Assembly: GCA_946411385.1 (NCBI GenBank)
Contig: CAMKDV010000001.1
Coordinates: forward strand, 1-64,000
From: an uncultured Bacteroidales bacterium
Lineage (GTDB): Bacteria > Bacteroidota > Bacteroidia > Bacteroidales > Paludibacteraceae
Length of the DNA: 64,000 nucleotides
Direction of reading: 5' to 3'
Position 1 is the first letter of the stretch. Each line of letters begins with the position of its first letter. Positions 25,332 to 34,076 of this stretch are shown in pieces. The position numbers and the translations under genes were made by a program. Below the pieces are notes generated by a model. The model searched no databases. It was given only the letters and a program-made list of their open reading frames with translations, and had not been told where the DNA came from.

Positions 25332-25398
25332 AAAATACCCCCAAAAATCTGCCAAATATCGTATAAGTATCTGGAATTTAACGATAGGTATCCGAAAA

Positions 25399-26367
25399 TT
25401 AGCGGTCTTCGCAGTTGCATTTGAGCGGGTCGAGCCAGGTGAGGGTGATGCCGAACTTGAGGCCGACGGAGAGCGGGGTGATGCTCTGGATGAACTTGGA
25501 GTTGACCATGCCGCCATAGGTGTATTGGCGCGACCGGTTGTCGAAATAAACGAGCTCGGGCATGTTGCCAGCGGCGTCCAGCTGCGGACGGATATTGCTG
25601 AAGCAGTTGTAGCTGAAATAGACACCGGCGTAGAAGCCGATGCGCTTGGTATACTGATAATGTGCAGCAAAATCGGCAAAGACAAACATGTTGAGCGGGT
25701 AGGTGTTACCGAACGAGCCTTTGTAACCGCCCATAAAGAAATGGCTGAAACCGTGCTGCGGGAGATCAGGATCGATATGCAGATTGAGATCGGGCCAATC
25801 GGAACTGGTGTCCAGTTCGCCATCGCCTTTGAAATGTGAGCCCACAACAATATTCATACCCAAGCCAACCGATCCGCGGAGCATCCAGCGGTCGGTAAGG
25901 CTGACGCGTCCGGTGACGCCCACCGGCACTTCGAACATATACAGCTGCTCGCTCTCGTGGAAATTATAGTAATCACAGTTGAGCCAGTAGTACATGGCGT
26001 TATCTTCAGAATAAAGATAGGTTCGATTGGAGAAATTGCCACGCATACCTGCCGTAGCGAGATTGAACCCGACACCGGCTGTGACACCTACGTACTTATG
26101 GAAGAAGAAGGTATAGGTGCCTTGGATCTGCGTACCGGCTCCAAGCGTGGCACGAAGTCCCGGGGTGTTCTTACCCTCCTCGGTAAGAGTAGGGAGCAGG
26201 GCGTGCAAGCCTCCACCGGCCGTGATGGTGACAACATGCAAAGGAATGAAATTTGTCTTGTTGACAAACGTGGTATGGAGGGTATCAGCAATAGGGCCTG
26301 CATGACACCACAAGGAGCCTCCGAAAAGCCCCACCAGACAAGCTATGATGAACCTAAATTTACGCAT
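25399..26367 (-). CDS. Outer-membrane beta-barrel protein
   Basis: 322 residues with a clear signal peptide (MRKFRFIIACLVGLFGGSLW, cleavage near CHA-GP). I start at ATG 26367; a GTG two codons upstream is less likely. The mature part alternates hydrophobic and polar residues in many short strands with aromatic girdles (TYTFFFHKYVGVTAGVGFNL), and carries no globular domain, so it should be a barrel of 8 to 12 strands. It ends with KCNCEDR instead of the usual aromatic residue. Family unknown. Its promoter is back-to-back with that of the amidase gene. Confidence 0.65.
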   Translation of the reverse strand: MRKFRFIIACLVGLFGGSLWCHAGPIADTLHTTFVNKTNFIPLHVVTITAGGGLHALLPTLTEEGKNTPGLRATLGAGTQIQGTYTFFFHKYVGVTAGVGFNLATAGMRGNFSNRTYLYSEDNAMYYWLNCDYYNFHESEQLYMFEVPVGVTGRVSLTDRWMLRGSVGLGMNIVVGSHFKGDGELDTSSDWPDLNLHIDPDLPQHGFSHFFMGGYKGSFGNTYPLNMFVFADFAAHYQYTKRIGFYAGVYFSYNCFSNIRPQLDAAGNMPELVYFDNRSRQYTYGGMVNSKFIQSITPLSVGLKFGITLTWLDPLKCNCEDR

Positions 26368-26385
26368 ATTCACACAAATCGCCTA

Positions 26386-26416
26386 CAAAGTTACAAAAAT
26401 CTTCTGATATTTGCAA
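26386..26416 (-). promoter_or_regulatory. Promoter of the beta-barrel gene
   Basis: Minus strand: TTG (26414-26416), 20 bases, TAACTTTG (26386-26393). Confidence 0.75.
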
Positions 26417-26434
26417 ATATTTGGGGCAAAAAAT

Positions 26435-26465
26435 TTGCATATTTGAAAAAATTTTTGTAACTTTG
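26435..26465 (+). promoter_or_regulatory. Promoter of the amidase operon
   Basis: TTG (26435-26437), 20 bases, TAACTTTG (26458-26465). Divergent with the previous promoter, 19 bases between their TTG boxes. Confidence 0.75.
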
Positions 26466-26573
26466 TAAGCGTTTTAGAAAAACAGGTCACTTTGTGCGTC
26501 ATTTTTTGAGTAAAAACAGTCCGCAAGACGGACAGCAGAAAAATGCCGACAGATGACAAGCAGAATGAATGAT

Positions 26574-27665
26574 ATGAAACGGAAGATAGGATTATTGATC
26601 TTGATGGCATGGATGAGTATGCCGTCGTGGTCGTTTACGGTAGTGCTGGATGCGGGTCACGGAGGTGACGATCCCGGTGCGATAGGCAGGATAGCGCGCG
26701 AGAAGGACTTGAACCTGAAAGCAGTGCTTCAGCTGGGCGAGATGATCAAAGAGGCGTACCCCGAAGTGGATGTAATATACACCCGCAAGACGGATGTATT
26801 TATCCCTCTGCGTACGCGCGCGGATATCGCTAACAAAAACAAGGCAGACCTATTCATATCCATCCACTCGAATGCGTCGGACAACAGGAACGCCATGGGA
26901 GCGGAGACATTCATGTTAGGAACAGAGCGGATGGAGGACAACCTGGACATAGCGATGCGCGAGAATGCCGTAATCAAGCTGGAGGCTGATTATCAGAGCT
27001 CGTACGAAGGTTTTGACCCGAACAGCGTAGACTCGTACATCATGTTCGATCTGCTGCAGTCGGACTACATGAACCAGTCGCTGCAGTTTGCAACGCTGGT
27101 GCAGAAGCAGTTCGTAGACAGTCTGAAACGCGGTGACCGTGGCGTGCGTCAGGCAGCGTTTCTGGTGCTGCTGCGTGCGGCATGTCCATCAGTGCTGGTG
27201 GAGATGGGCTTTATAAGCAACCGTGACGAGGAGCGATTTTTGGCAAGCGATGCCGGACGATTGGGCATCACGCGCTCGATATTCCGTGCGTTTGCACAGT
27301 TCTACCGTCCCGGCAAGGCTGTTCCGACATTGGCATCGGACAGCATCGTAGTGCCGGTAACGCCGGAACAGATAACACAGACGATAGGCAAAGCGGCTCC
27401 CGTAATAACATACAAGATACAGATATTCAGCACGAAGAAGGTGGTGCCGAAGAATGATGGCGCGTTCCGCGGACTGAAAGGCTGCACGTACGTGAAAGAC
27501 GGGGTATGGCTGAAATACATGTACGGCAAGTATGCCACGTATGCCGAGGCAAAGAAAGCGCAAGCGACGATCAAACAGAAATTTCCGGACTGCGTGATAG
27601 TGGCATTTGAAGACGATGAGCAGATACCGGTGAAGAAGGCTATTGAGAAACAGAAGAGATTGTAG
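26574..27665 (+). CDS. amiC: N-acetylmuramoyl-L-alanine amidase (Amidase_3)
   Basis: 363 residues from ATG 26574, chosen because it gives a compact signal peptide (MKRKIGLLILMAWMSMPSWS); ATGs at 26553 and 26565 are possible. The zinc ligands are visible: His in LDAGHGGDD, Glu in REKDLN and His in FISIHSNAS; the catalytic Glu is in VLVEMGFISN. It cleaves the amide between MurNAc and the stem peptide in the periplasm during cell separation. A C-terminal region of about 80 residues (YKIQIFSTKK...YMYGKYATYAEAKK) resembles a SPOR domain, which would target it to denuded glycan at the septum. The symbol reflects family likeness only. Confidence 0.85.
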   Translation: MKRKIGLLILMAWMSMPSWSFTVVLDAGHGGDDPGAIGRIAREKDLNLKAVLQLGEMIKEAYPEVDVIYTRKTDVFIPLRTRADIANKNKADLFISIHSNASDNRNAMGAETFMLGTERMEDNLDIAMRENAVIKLEADYQSSYEGFDPNSVDSYIMFDLLQSDYMNQSLQFATLVQKQFVDSLKRGDRGVRQAAFLVLLRAACPSVLVEMGFISNRDEERFLASDAGRLGITRSIFRAFAQFYRPGKAVPTLASDSIVVPVTPEQITQTIGKAAPVITYKIQIFSTKKVVPKNDGAFRGLKGCTYVKDGVWLKYMYGKYATYAEAKKAQATIKQKFPDCVIVAFEDDEQIPVKKAIEKQKRL

Positions 27666-27723
27666 ATTTTAGATTTTAGATTTTAGATTTGACATTTTAG
27701 ATTTGTGATTTGAAATTTTGATA
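27663..27723 (+). repeat. TAGATTT-word tract
   Basis: TAGATTTTAGATTTTAGATT-type words fill the gap from the amidase stop to the MCE gene, drifting into GATTTGTGATTTG words like those at 36150. Confidence 0.7.
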
Positions 27724-27725
27724 AT

Positions 27726-28649
27726 ATGAAGATTTCGAGAGAAGTACGAGTAGGTGTGTTGGCATTGATATGCCTGTTTTTGTTGTATTTCGGATTTAAG
27801 TTTCTGAAAGGCACGAACATATTCAATCCCACACATTCGTATACAGGGCGTTTTACGGAACTGAAAGGCCTCGTGGAGCAAGCACCTGTGTATGTGCGCG
27901 GATACAAGGTAGGACAGGTGGAAACGGTGGACTACGACTTCGGGTTGGACACGGCATTCACGGTGATGGTATCGCTGAACAAAGACATATGCGTGACGGA
28001 AGGCAGCAGGATGGTACTGGTGCCGGACGGGCTGATCAGCGGCATGGCCATAGAGCTGGTGATCCCCGCGGGCAAAGAGCTGGCAGAAATACCTGCGCAC
28101 AGCGAACTACCTACAAGCATACAGACCTCGCTGATGGAAGAGATACAATCGCAGCTGCTTGCAACGCTGGACAGCACACTGAACTCCATCCGAGAACTGG
28201 CAGAACAGGTGAACGGCCAGCTGGACGGCGACAAGGTAAAGACGATACTGGCCAACGTAGAGGTAGTGACCGAGTCGCTGAAAGGCTCGTCGCGTGACCT
28301 GCAGCAGCTGCTGCATGGCGACATGCCACGACTGGTGAACGAGGTGGACAGTATATTGGGCGACATACAGAAACTGGCATCCAACGTATCGGATGCCGAC
28401 ATAGCTGCGCTGGTGGTGAAAGCCGACTCAACGATGGCAGAACTGAATGCACTGGTAGTGAGCGCCAACGATACGCACGGAACAGTAGGCATGCTGCTGC
28501 ATGACAAGCAGCTGTACGACAACCTGAACAGCGCCGTGCAGACAGCCGACAGCCTGATGAACGAGCTGCGGGAAGAGCCGAACTCCATCATCTGGGGAAA
28601 GAAGAAAAGCAGACAGTTGCGCAGAGAAGCTCGTAAGAACAACAAGTAG
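27726..28649 (+). CDS. MCE-family lipid transport protein (MlaD-like)
   Basis: 307 residues. One N-terminal membrane helix (GVLALICLFLLYFGFKFL) anchors the protein; the MCE domain follows at about 38-120 with VYVRGYKVGQVETVDYD and the SGMAIELVIP strand. The rest is a long helical region (about 130-290, repeated LNSIRELAEQ and SILGDIQKLA) that in relatives forms a periplasmic tunnel for phospholipids. The usual partners, MlaE permease and MlaF ATPase, are not adjacent here, so they must lie elsewhere. It sits in a run with pyrG and folD. Confidence 0.85.
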   Translation: MKISREVRVGVLALICLFLLYFGFKFLKGTNIFNPTHSYTGRFTELKGLVEQAPVYVRGYKVGQVETVDYDFGLDTAFTVMVSLNKDICVTEGSRMVLVPDGLISGMAIELVIPAGKELAEIPAHSELPTSIQTSLMEEIQSQLLATLDSTLNSIRELAEQVNGQLDGDKVKTILANVEVVTESLKGSSRDLQQLLHGDMPRLVNEVDSILGDIQKLASNVSDADIAALVVKADSTMAELNALVVSANDTHGTVGMLLHDKQLYDNLNSAVQTADSLMNELREEPNSIIWGKKKSRQLRREARKNNK

Positions 28650-28676
28650 ACAAGAACAAAGAAACAGACCATAGGT

Positions 28677-30293
28677 ATGGCAAAACATATATTTGTAACC
28701 GGTGGAGTAGCATCGTCGTTAGGCAAGGGCATACTTGCCGCCTCGCTGGGCAAGCTGCTGCAAGCCAGAGGATTTCGCGTGACGAACCAGAAAATGGATC
28801 CGTACATCAACGTGGATCCGGGTACGCTGAATCCATACGAGCACGGCGAGTGCTTCGTGACGGTGGACGGCCATGAAGCCGATCTGGATCTTGGGCACTA
28901 CGAGCGATTCCTGAACGTACAGACGCACAAGGTGAACAACATCACCACCGGACGCATCTATCTGTCGGTGATCGAGAAAGAGCGCAGGGGAGACTTCCTG
29001 GGCAAGACGATACAGATAATCCCGCATATCACGGATGAGATCAAGCGCAACATCCTGGCGCTGGGACAAAGCGGCGAATATGACTTCGTGATCACGGAGA
29101 TAGGCGGCACGGTGGGCGACATAGAATCGCTGCCGTACATCGAAGCGGTACGCCAGATGAAATGGGAAATGGGGCAGGACTGCCTGGCTATTCATCTGAC
29201 GTACGTGCCGTATTTAGCTGCTGCGCAGGAGCTGAAGACCAAACCTACGCAGCATTCGGTAAAAGCATTGCAGCAGAGCGGGGTACAGCCCGACGTGCTG
29301 GTGCTGCGCACGGAACATCCTATACCCGATGCAATGAAAGCGAAGGTGGGACTATTCTGCAACGTAAGCCCGGAAGCCGTGGTGCAATGCGTGGATGCTC
29401 CGTCGATATACGAGGTGCCGCTGAACATCAAAGACGAGCGGCTGGATGAGATCGTTCTGCAGAAGATGGGCTATGACCTGAAGCATGTAGCCGCTCCCGA
29501 CTTAAAGCAGTGGAACGATTTTCTGCAGCTACGCAAGACAGCGACGAAAGAAGTACGGATAGCCCTGGTAGGCAAGTACGTGCAGCTGCATGACGCCTAT
29601 ATGTCGATACGCGAGAGCCTATCCCATGCCTCAACCTACCAACATCTGAAACTACAGCTGACGGAAATATTGTCGGACGAAGTAACGCCGGAGAATGTAG
29701 CAGAACGCCTTCGCGGCTATCAGGGCATCGTGATTGCACCGGGCTTTGGCGGACGAGGCATAAGCGGCAAGCTGGCAGCTATACGCTATGCGCGGGAGAA
29801 CAAGGTGCCTTGCCTGGGAATATGCCTGGGTATGCAATGTATGGCGATAGAGTTCGCCAGAAACGTGCTGGGCTATGCGGATGCCAATAGCAGCGAGTTT
29901 GACACGCAGACGAAGCACAATGTAGTGGACATGATGGAGGAGCAGAAGACGCTGATCAACAAGGGCGCTTCGATGCGGTTGGGTGCATACTCGTGCAGCC
30001 TGAAAGAGGGGGCGAAGGTGCGTGCCATATACGGCAAAGAGCAGATAAGCGAAAGGCACAGGCATCGCTATGAATTCAACAATGCGTACGCGAAAGATTA
30101 CGAGAAGCACGGCATGATGTGCGTAGGACTGAACGAGAAAGCCAACCTGGTGGAGATCATCGAGCTGAAAGACCATCCGTGGTTCATAGGTGTACAGTTC
30201 CATCCGGAGTTCTCGGGCACGGTACTGAAACCTCATCCGCTATTCATGGACTTCATAAAAGCCGCTGATGCGCAAGTAAAAAATCAAGCATGA
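28677..30293 (+). CDS. pyrG: CTP synthase
   Basis: 538 residues, the normal length. The N-terminal amidoligase domain has the P-loop GGVASSLGKGI (9-19) and the NQKMDPYINVDPGTLNP stretch; the C-terminal class I glutamine amidotransferase domain has the nucleophile in LGICLGMQ and the His-Glu pair in VQFHPEF. It makes CTP from UTP, ATP and glutamine, feeding nucleic acids and CDP-activated lipid and sugar precursors. Its stop overlaps folD by 4 bases. Confidence 0.97.
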   Translation: MAKHIFVTGGVASSLGKGILAASLGKLLQARGFRVTNQKMDPYINVDPGTLNPYEHGECFVTVDGHEADLDLGHYERFLNVQTHKVNNITTGRIYLSVIEKERRGDFLGKTIQIIPHITDEIKRNILALGQSGEYDFVITEIGGTVGDIESLPYIEAVRQMKWEMGQDCLAIHLTYVPYLAAAQELKTKPTQHSVKALQQSGVQPDVLVLRTEHPIPDAMKAKVGLFCNVSPEAVVQCVDAPSIYEVPLNIKDERLDEIVLQKMGYDLKHVAAPDLKQWNDFLQLRKTATKEVRIALVGKYVQLHDAYMSIRESLSHASTYQHLKLQLTEILSDEVTPENVAERLRGYQGIVIAPGFGGRGISGKLAAIRYARENKVPCLGICLGMQCMAIEFARNVLGYADANSSEFDTQTKHNVVDMMEEQKTLINKGASMRLGAYSCSLKEGAKVRAIYGKEQISERHRHRYEFNNAYAKDYEKHGMMCVGLNEKANLVEIIELKDHPWFIGVQFHPEFSGTVLKPHPLFMDFIKAADAQVKNQA

Positions 30294-31195
30294 TACTATC
30301 AGGAAAAGACATAGCCATCAACATCCGTCAAGCGATGCGTGAGGAGATCAGTTCGCTGGTGCAGACGTACGGCCGTGCGCCGAGTCTGGCGGTGATACAG
30401 GTGGGTGACAACCCTGCCTCGACCATCTATGTACGCAACAAGATCAAGGCTGCAGAGTTCTGCGGGATACGATCCGTACAGATAGCACTGCCGGTGACGA
30501 CGACGGAGAAAGAGCTACAGAAGCGTATAGCCGCATTGAATGCGGATGAGCTGATAGACGGCATATTGGTGCAACTGCCCTTGCCGGAACATTGCAACGA
30601 AGAGCGAATTATCCGCGCCATATTGCCGGAAAAGGACGTAGACGGTTTTCATCCCGTCAACGCAGCAGCACTATGGCTGCACCGGCCGCTGGTGATGCGC
30701 CATGAGGCTACGATCTATTCGCCCGTACAGGATTACGGCTGCACGATAGCGTGTACGCCGAAAGGCATACTGTCGTTGCTGGCTGCCACGGGCGTGAACC
30801 TGGACGGCAAGCGGGCAGTAGTGGTAGGACGATCGGATATAGTAGGCAAACCCCTTGCCAAACTGCTGCTGGACAGGCAATGCACCGTAACGATAGCGCA
30901 TAGCCACACGATCGATCTGCCGGCAGTATGCAAGGATGCAGATATACTGATAGCTGCCGTAGGCAAGCCGAAGCTGATCACAGCAGAGTGCGTGAAAGAA
31001 GGGGCGATCGTGATAGACGTAGGTATATCCAGGATGCCGGACGGCACACTATCGGGTGACGTGGATTTTGAAGCATGCAAGCAGAAAGCAGCGTTCATCA
31101 CGCCCGTGCCCGGAGGCGTAGGGCCGATGACGGTAACGATGCTGATGCAGAACACCGTAGAATGCTTCATCCGCAGGATGCAGAAAGAACAGTAA
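30290..31195 (+). CDS. folD: Methylenetetrahydrofolate dehydrogenase/cyclohydrolase
   Basis: 301 residues. Catalytic Tyr-Lys in YVRNKIKAAEFCGI, the DGILVQLPLP loop, DVDGFHPVN, the NADP-binding VVVGRSDIVGKPLA and the C-terminal TPVPGGVGPMTV are all present. It interconverts methylene- and formyl-tetrahydrofolate in the cytosol. N10-formyl-THF is also the donor for the sugar formyltransferase at 1571. The start overlaps pyrG (ATGA), indicating coupled translation. Confidence 0.97.
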   Translation: MILSGKDIAINIRQAMREEISSLVQTYGRAPSLAVIQVGDNPASTIYVRNKIKAAEFCGIRSVQIALPVTTTEKELQKRIAALNADELIDGILVQLPLPEHCNEERIIRAILPEKDVDGFHPVNAAALWLHRPLVMRHEATIYSPVQDYGCTIACTPKGILSLLAATGVNLDGKRAVVVGRSDIVGKPLAKLLLDRQCTVTIAHSHTIDLPAVCKDADILIAAVGKPKLITAECVKEGAIVIDVGISRMPDGTLSGDVDFEACKQKAAFITPVPGGVGPMTVTMLMQNTVECFIRRMQKEQ

Positions 31196-31222
31196 TAACA
31201 AAAAGGAATATAACAACACATT

Positions 31223-32068
31223 ATGGCAGAATATTGGAATACAGTAATTACGCCCCGCGATAAGCTGCTGGCTATCGATTGGAAAGAAGTATGGCGGTAT
31301 CGGGACATGTACGTGCTGTTTGTAGAGCGATCGTTTAAGACGGCTTACAAGCAGACGGTACTGGGGCCGTTGTGGTTTCTGATCACGCCGGTGCTGTCGG
31401 TAATCGTATATGTGGCGGTGTTTGGCGGTGTGGCACATATCTCGACCGACGGAACACCGCCAATCCTGTTCTATCTGTTAGGTATATCCGTATGGGGATA
31501 CTTTGCGGCATGCCTGACAGGTACGAGCAACTCGTTTGTAACGAATGCCGACATCTTCGGCAAGGTATATTTCCCGAGGATCATCATGCCGCTGGTGGCC
31601 GTGACGACGCAGCTGCTATACTTCTGCATACAGCTGCTGATCTTCATTGCGGCATACATCTATTACGTGGCGATCGGTACGGATCTGACCATCCACTGGC
31701 AGGTAATACTATTCCCCTTCCTGATCATTCTGCTTGCCTTCATGGCAGTAGGAACGGGCATGATCGTATCGTCGATGACCACGAAATACAGGGACCTGCA
31801 GATCATCTTTGCCAAAGTGATTTCGCTATGGGTATATATCACGCCGGTGATCTATCCGCTATCGATGGTGACCAACCCGAAGCTGCATTTTGCTATGTCG
31901 CTCAACCCCGTGACGCCTGTGATTGAGGCTATCAAATACAGTCTGCTGGGCGTAGGACAGTTCTCGTGGGGATGGCTGGCATACAGCGCAGGATTCACGG
32001 TGGTGATCATGGTGATCGGACTGGCTATATTCAACAAAGTACAAAAATCGTTCATGGATACCGTATAA
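31223..32068 (+). CDS. ABC-2 type permease, polysaccharide/polyol-phosphate export (first copy)
   Basis: 281 residues with six membrane segments and the TagG/Wzm/KpsM layout: an N-terminal amphipathic stretch, VLGPLWFLITPVLSVIVYV as the first helix, and a conserved FGKVYFPRIIMPL loop. Such permeases dimerise and move undecaprenyl-linked glycans through the inner membrane with a Wzt-type ATPase. The next gene is a clear paralogue, so the two may form a heterodimer. No ATPase gene is in the window. Its stop overlaps the next start by 1 base. Confidence 0.8.
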   Translation: MAEYWNTVITPRDKLLAIDWKEVWRYRDMYVLFVERSFKTAYKQTVLGPLWFLITPVLSVIVYVAVFGGVAHISTDGTPPILFYLLGISVWGYFAACLTGTSNSFVTNADIFGKVYFPRIIMPLVAVTTQLLYFCIQLLIFIAAYIYYVAIGTDLTIHWQVILFPFLIILLAFMAVGTGMIVSSMTTKYRDLQIIFAKVISLWVYITPVIYPLSMVTNPKLHFAMSLNPVTPVIEAIKYSLLGVGQFSWGWLAYSAGFTVVIMVIGLAIFNKVQKSFMDTV

Positions 32069-32928
32069 TGGAAGCAACTGATTTATCATATTGGACTACA
32101 GTGATTGAGCCCAAGACGACGAAAGTGTCGCTGGGTTGGAGAGACATGTGGAAAAAGAAGTATCTGGTATGGCTGTTTGTCAAGCGGGACATCACCGTAC
32201 AGTTCAAGCAGACCGTGTTCGGCATGGGCTGGTACTTCATCTCGCCGCTGTTCTCCGTAGTGATGTACATGATCGTATTCGGCCGCATAGCCGGTATACC
32301 AACCGATGACGTGCCGCAACCGGTATTCTACCTGTCTGGTATATGCCTGTGGGAATATTTCTCGAACTGCCTGACGGATGTGTCGACGACGTTTGCCAAG
32401 AACTCCGGCTTGTTTGGCAAGGTATATTTCCCCAGACTGGTGGCACCCGTATCGCAGGTGTTCTCGCGTCTGTTCCGCTTTGCAATACAGCTGATGATGT
32501 TCGTGATCATGTACCTGTATTTTGTGCTGGTGAAAGATGTGCACCTGGTGCCGAACGTATATCTGCTGCTATTCCCGATCATCGTGATGATACTGGCAGC
32601 ACTGGCATGCGGCTTGGGACTGATCGTGACGAGCCTTACGACCAAATACAAGGACCTGAACAATGTGTTCTCGGTATTCGTGTCGCTATGGATGTACGCC
32701 ACACCGATTGTATATCCGCTGAGCTACGTGGAGAATCCTACGCTGCATAAATTGATGATACTCAACCCCGTGACAGCACCGATAGAGGCATTCAAGTACG
32801 GCGCTTTCGGGGCAGGTGAGTTCTCGTGGAGCGCACTGGGCTACAGCGCAGCATGTGCATTGGCGCTGATGGTGATCGGCTCATGGATGTACGAGCGCAA
32901 ACAGAAACAGTTTATCGACACGATTTGA
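32068..32928 (+). CDS. ABC-2 type permease, paralogous second copy
   Basis: 286 residues from ATG 32068 (TAATG overlap); the open frame continues upstream but that part is out-of-frame permease 1. YWTTVIEP, QFKQTVFGMGWYFISP and FGKVYFPRLVAPV align with the same places in the first copy, showing tandem duplication. Six membrane segments. Fits export of an O-antigen or teichoic-acid-like polymer. Divergence between the copies suggests specialised halves of one transporter. The stop overlaps the FemAB-like gene by 1 base. Confidence 0.8.
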   Translation: MEATDLSYWTTVIEPKTTKVSLGWRDMWKKKYLVWLFVKRDITVQFKQTVFGMGWYFISPLFSVVMYMIVFGRIAGIPTDDVPQPVFYLSGICLWEYFSNCLTDVSTTFAKNSGLFGKVYFPRLVAPVSQVFSRLFRFAIQLMMFVIMYLYFVLVKDVHLVPNVYLLLFPIIVMILAALACGLGLIVTSLTTKYKDLNNVFSVFVSLWMYATPIVYPLSYVENPTLHKLMILNPVTAPIEAFKYGAFGAGEFSWSALGYSAACALALMVIGSWMYERKQKQFIDTI

Positions 32929-33971
32929 TGCCAAAGGGTTCAACGACATCGTATCGTGTTCTGAGTGCAGAGCAGATTGACCGCAAGCTGTGGTCAGGAT
33001 TGCTTGGTAAGAGTCGTACCGCCACATGGTTTCAATCACAGGAGGCGTACGACTTTTTTGCATCCCTACAGGAGATGATGACGCCATTTGCGTTCGGGGT
33101 GGAAGCCTCACCCCAACCCTCTCCTGAAGGGAAGGGAGAACTTCGCGGAGTATGCATAGGGTATGTAACGAAAGAAAGGAGCAGGATAAAGCAATATTTT
33201 ACCCGCAGAGCCGTGATCATAGGCGGTCCATGTCTGGCGGACGATTGCACGACGGAGGAAGTACATGTGTTGATGGAGGCAGTGCGCAGGTTTAACGAGG
33301 ATCGGTCGATATATATCGAGACGCGCAACTTCACCGATTACTCGGCATGGCGTGAGGCGTTTGAAGCAGCAGGGTTTGCATACCAGCCTCATTATGACCT
33401 GCATACCGATTGCTCGGACAGGGAGAAGATGATTGCGCGTGTGGCAGAGAGCACGAGGCGACAGGTAAAAAAGGCGATAGCAGAGGGCGTGCAGATCGTG
33501 GAGGCACAGACCGACGAAGAGATAGAAGCCTTCTACCGGCTGCTGCATGACCTGTATCGGACTAAAGTGCGCAAGCCCTTGTTCCCGATAGCGTTCTTTA
33601 CGCGATTTGTGCATCAAGGTAGAGGTGTGCTGTTGCTTGCCAAACGGACAGGGGAAGATAACAAAGATGAAATAATAGGAGGCATGCTGTGCGCCATTCT
33701 TCCCGCGCGCGTACTATATGAATGGTATGTAGTGGGCGGGGCAGTGGTGACCTGGGCGGCGATGGATTATGCCAACAGCAATGGTTTGCCGCTATTCGAC
33801 CTGATGGGTGCGGGTGTGCCTGGCAAGCCGTACGGCGTGAGGGATTTCAAGCTGCGCTTTGGCGGACAACTGCACGACTATGGCCGATATCTGCACGTGA
33901 ACAACCATTGGCTTTATGCCCTCGGAAAGATGTATATGGAGGCTATTCCGCCGAAAAAAATGAAGATTTAG
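32928..33971 (+). CDS. FemAB/GNAT-like aminoacyl or acyl transferase
   Basis: 347 residues from ATG 32928 (TGATG overlap). Two GNAT-like halves: YFTRRAVIIGGP and RSIYIETRNFTDYS in the first, then STRRQVKKAIAEGVQI and AKRTG...GMLCAI in the second, a pattern of the FemAB/BioF2-like superfamily, which transfers amino acids from tRNA to peptidoglycan precursors or acts on glycans. Residues about 64-77 (ASPQPSPEGKGELR) come from a widespread intergenic repeat inserted in frame. Coupling to two export permeases suggests a role in decorating the exported glycan. Confidence 0.7.
   Translation: MPKGSTTSYRVLSAEQIDRKLWSGLLGKSRTATWFQSQEAYDFFASLQEMMTPFAFGVEASPQPSPEGKGELRGVCIGYVTKERSRIKQYFTRRAVIIGGPCLADDCTTEEVHVLMEAVRRFNEDRSIYIETRNFTDYSAWREAFEAAGFAYQPHYDLHTDCSDREKMIARVAESTRRQVKKAIAEGVQIVEAQTDEEIEAFYRLLHDLYRTKVRKPLFPIAFFTRFVHQGRGVLLLAKRTGEDNKDEIIGGMLCAILPARVLYEWYVVGGAVVTWAAMDYANSNGLPLFDLMGAGVPGKPYGVRDFKLRFGGQLHDYGRYLHVNNHWLYALGKMYMEAIPPKKMKI
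33105..33146 (+). repeat. CCTCACCCCAACCCTCTCC repeat inside the FemAB-like gene
   Basis: A degenerate inverted repeat with CCCTCTCC and GGGAAGGGAG arms, of the kind usually seen between genes in many bacteria. Here it is translated as SPQPSPEGKGE and keeps the frame. Confidence 0.65.
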
Positions 33972-34002
33972 AGCCGAAAGAAACATTTTTATTGAAAAAC
34001 AC

Positions 34003-34033
34003 TTGCATTTTTGCAATAATTTTTGTAACTTTG
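34003..34033 (+). promoter_or_regulatory. Promoter of nhaD
   Basis: TTG (34003-34005), 20 bases, TAACTTTG (34026-34033); start codon 44 bases on. Confidence 0.75.
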
Positions 34034-34076
34034 TAAGCGATTTGTGTGAAGTAACATAAACCAACACTAAATAATC

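Noticed and set aside
27932..28810. Minus-strand Ser/Cys-rich frame opposite the MCE gene
   Set aside because: Composition is the usual antisense artefact and it overlaps pyrG.
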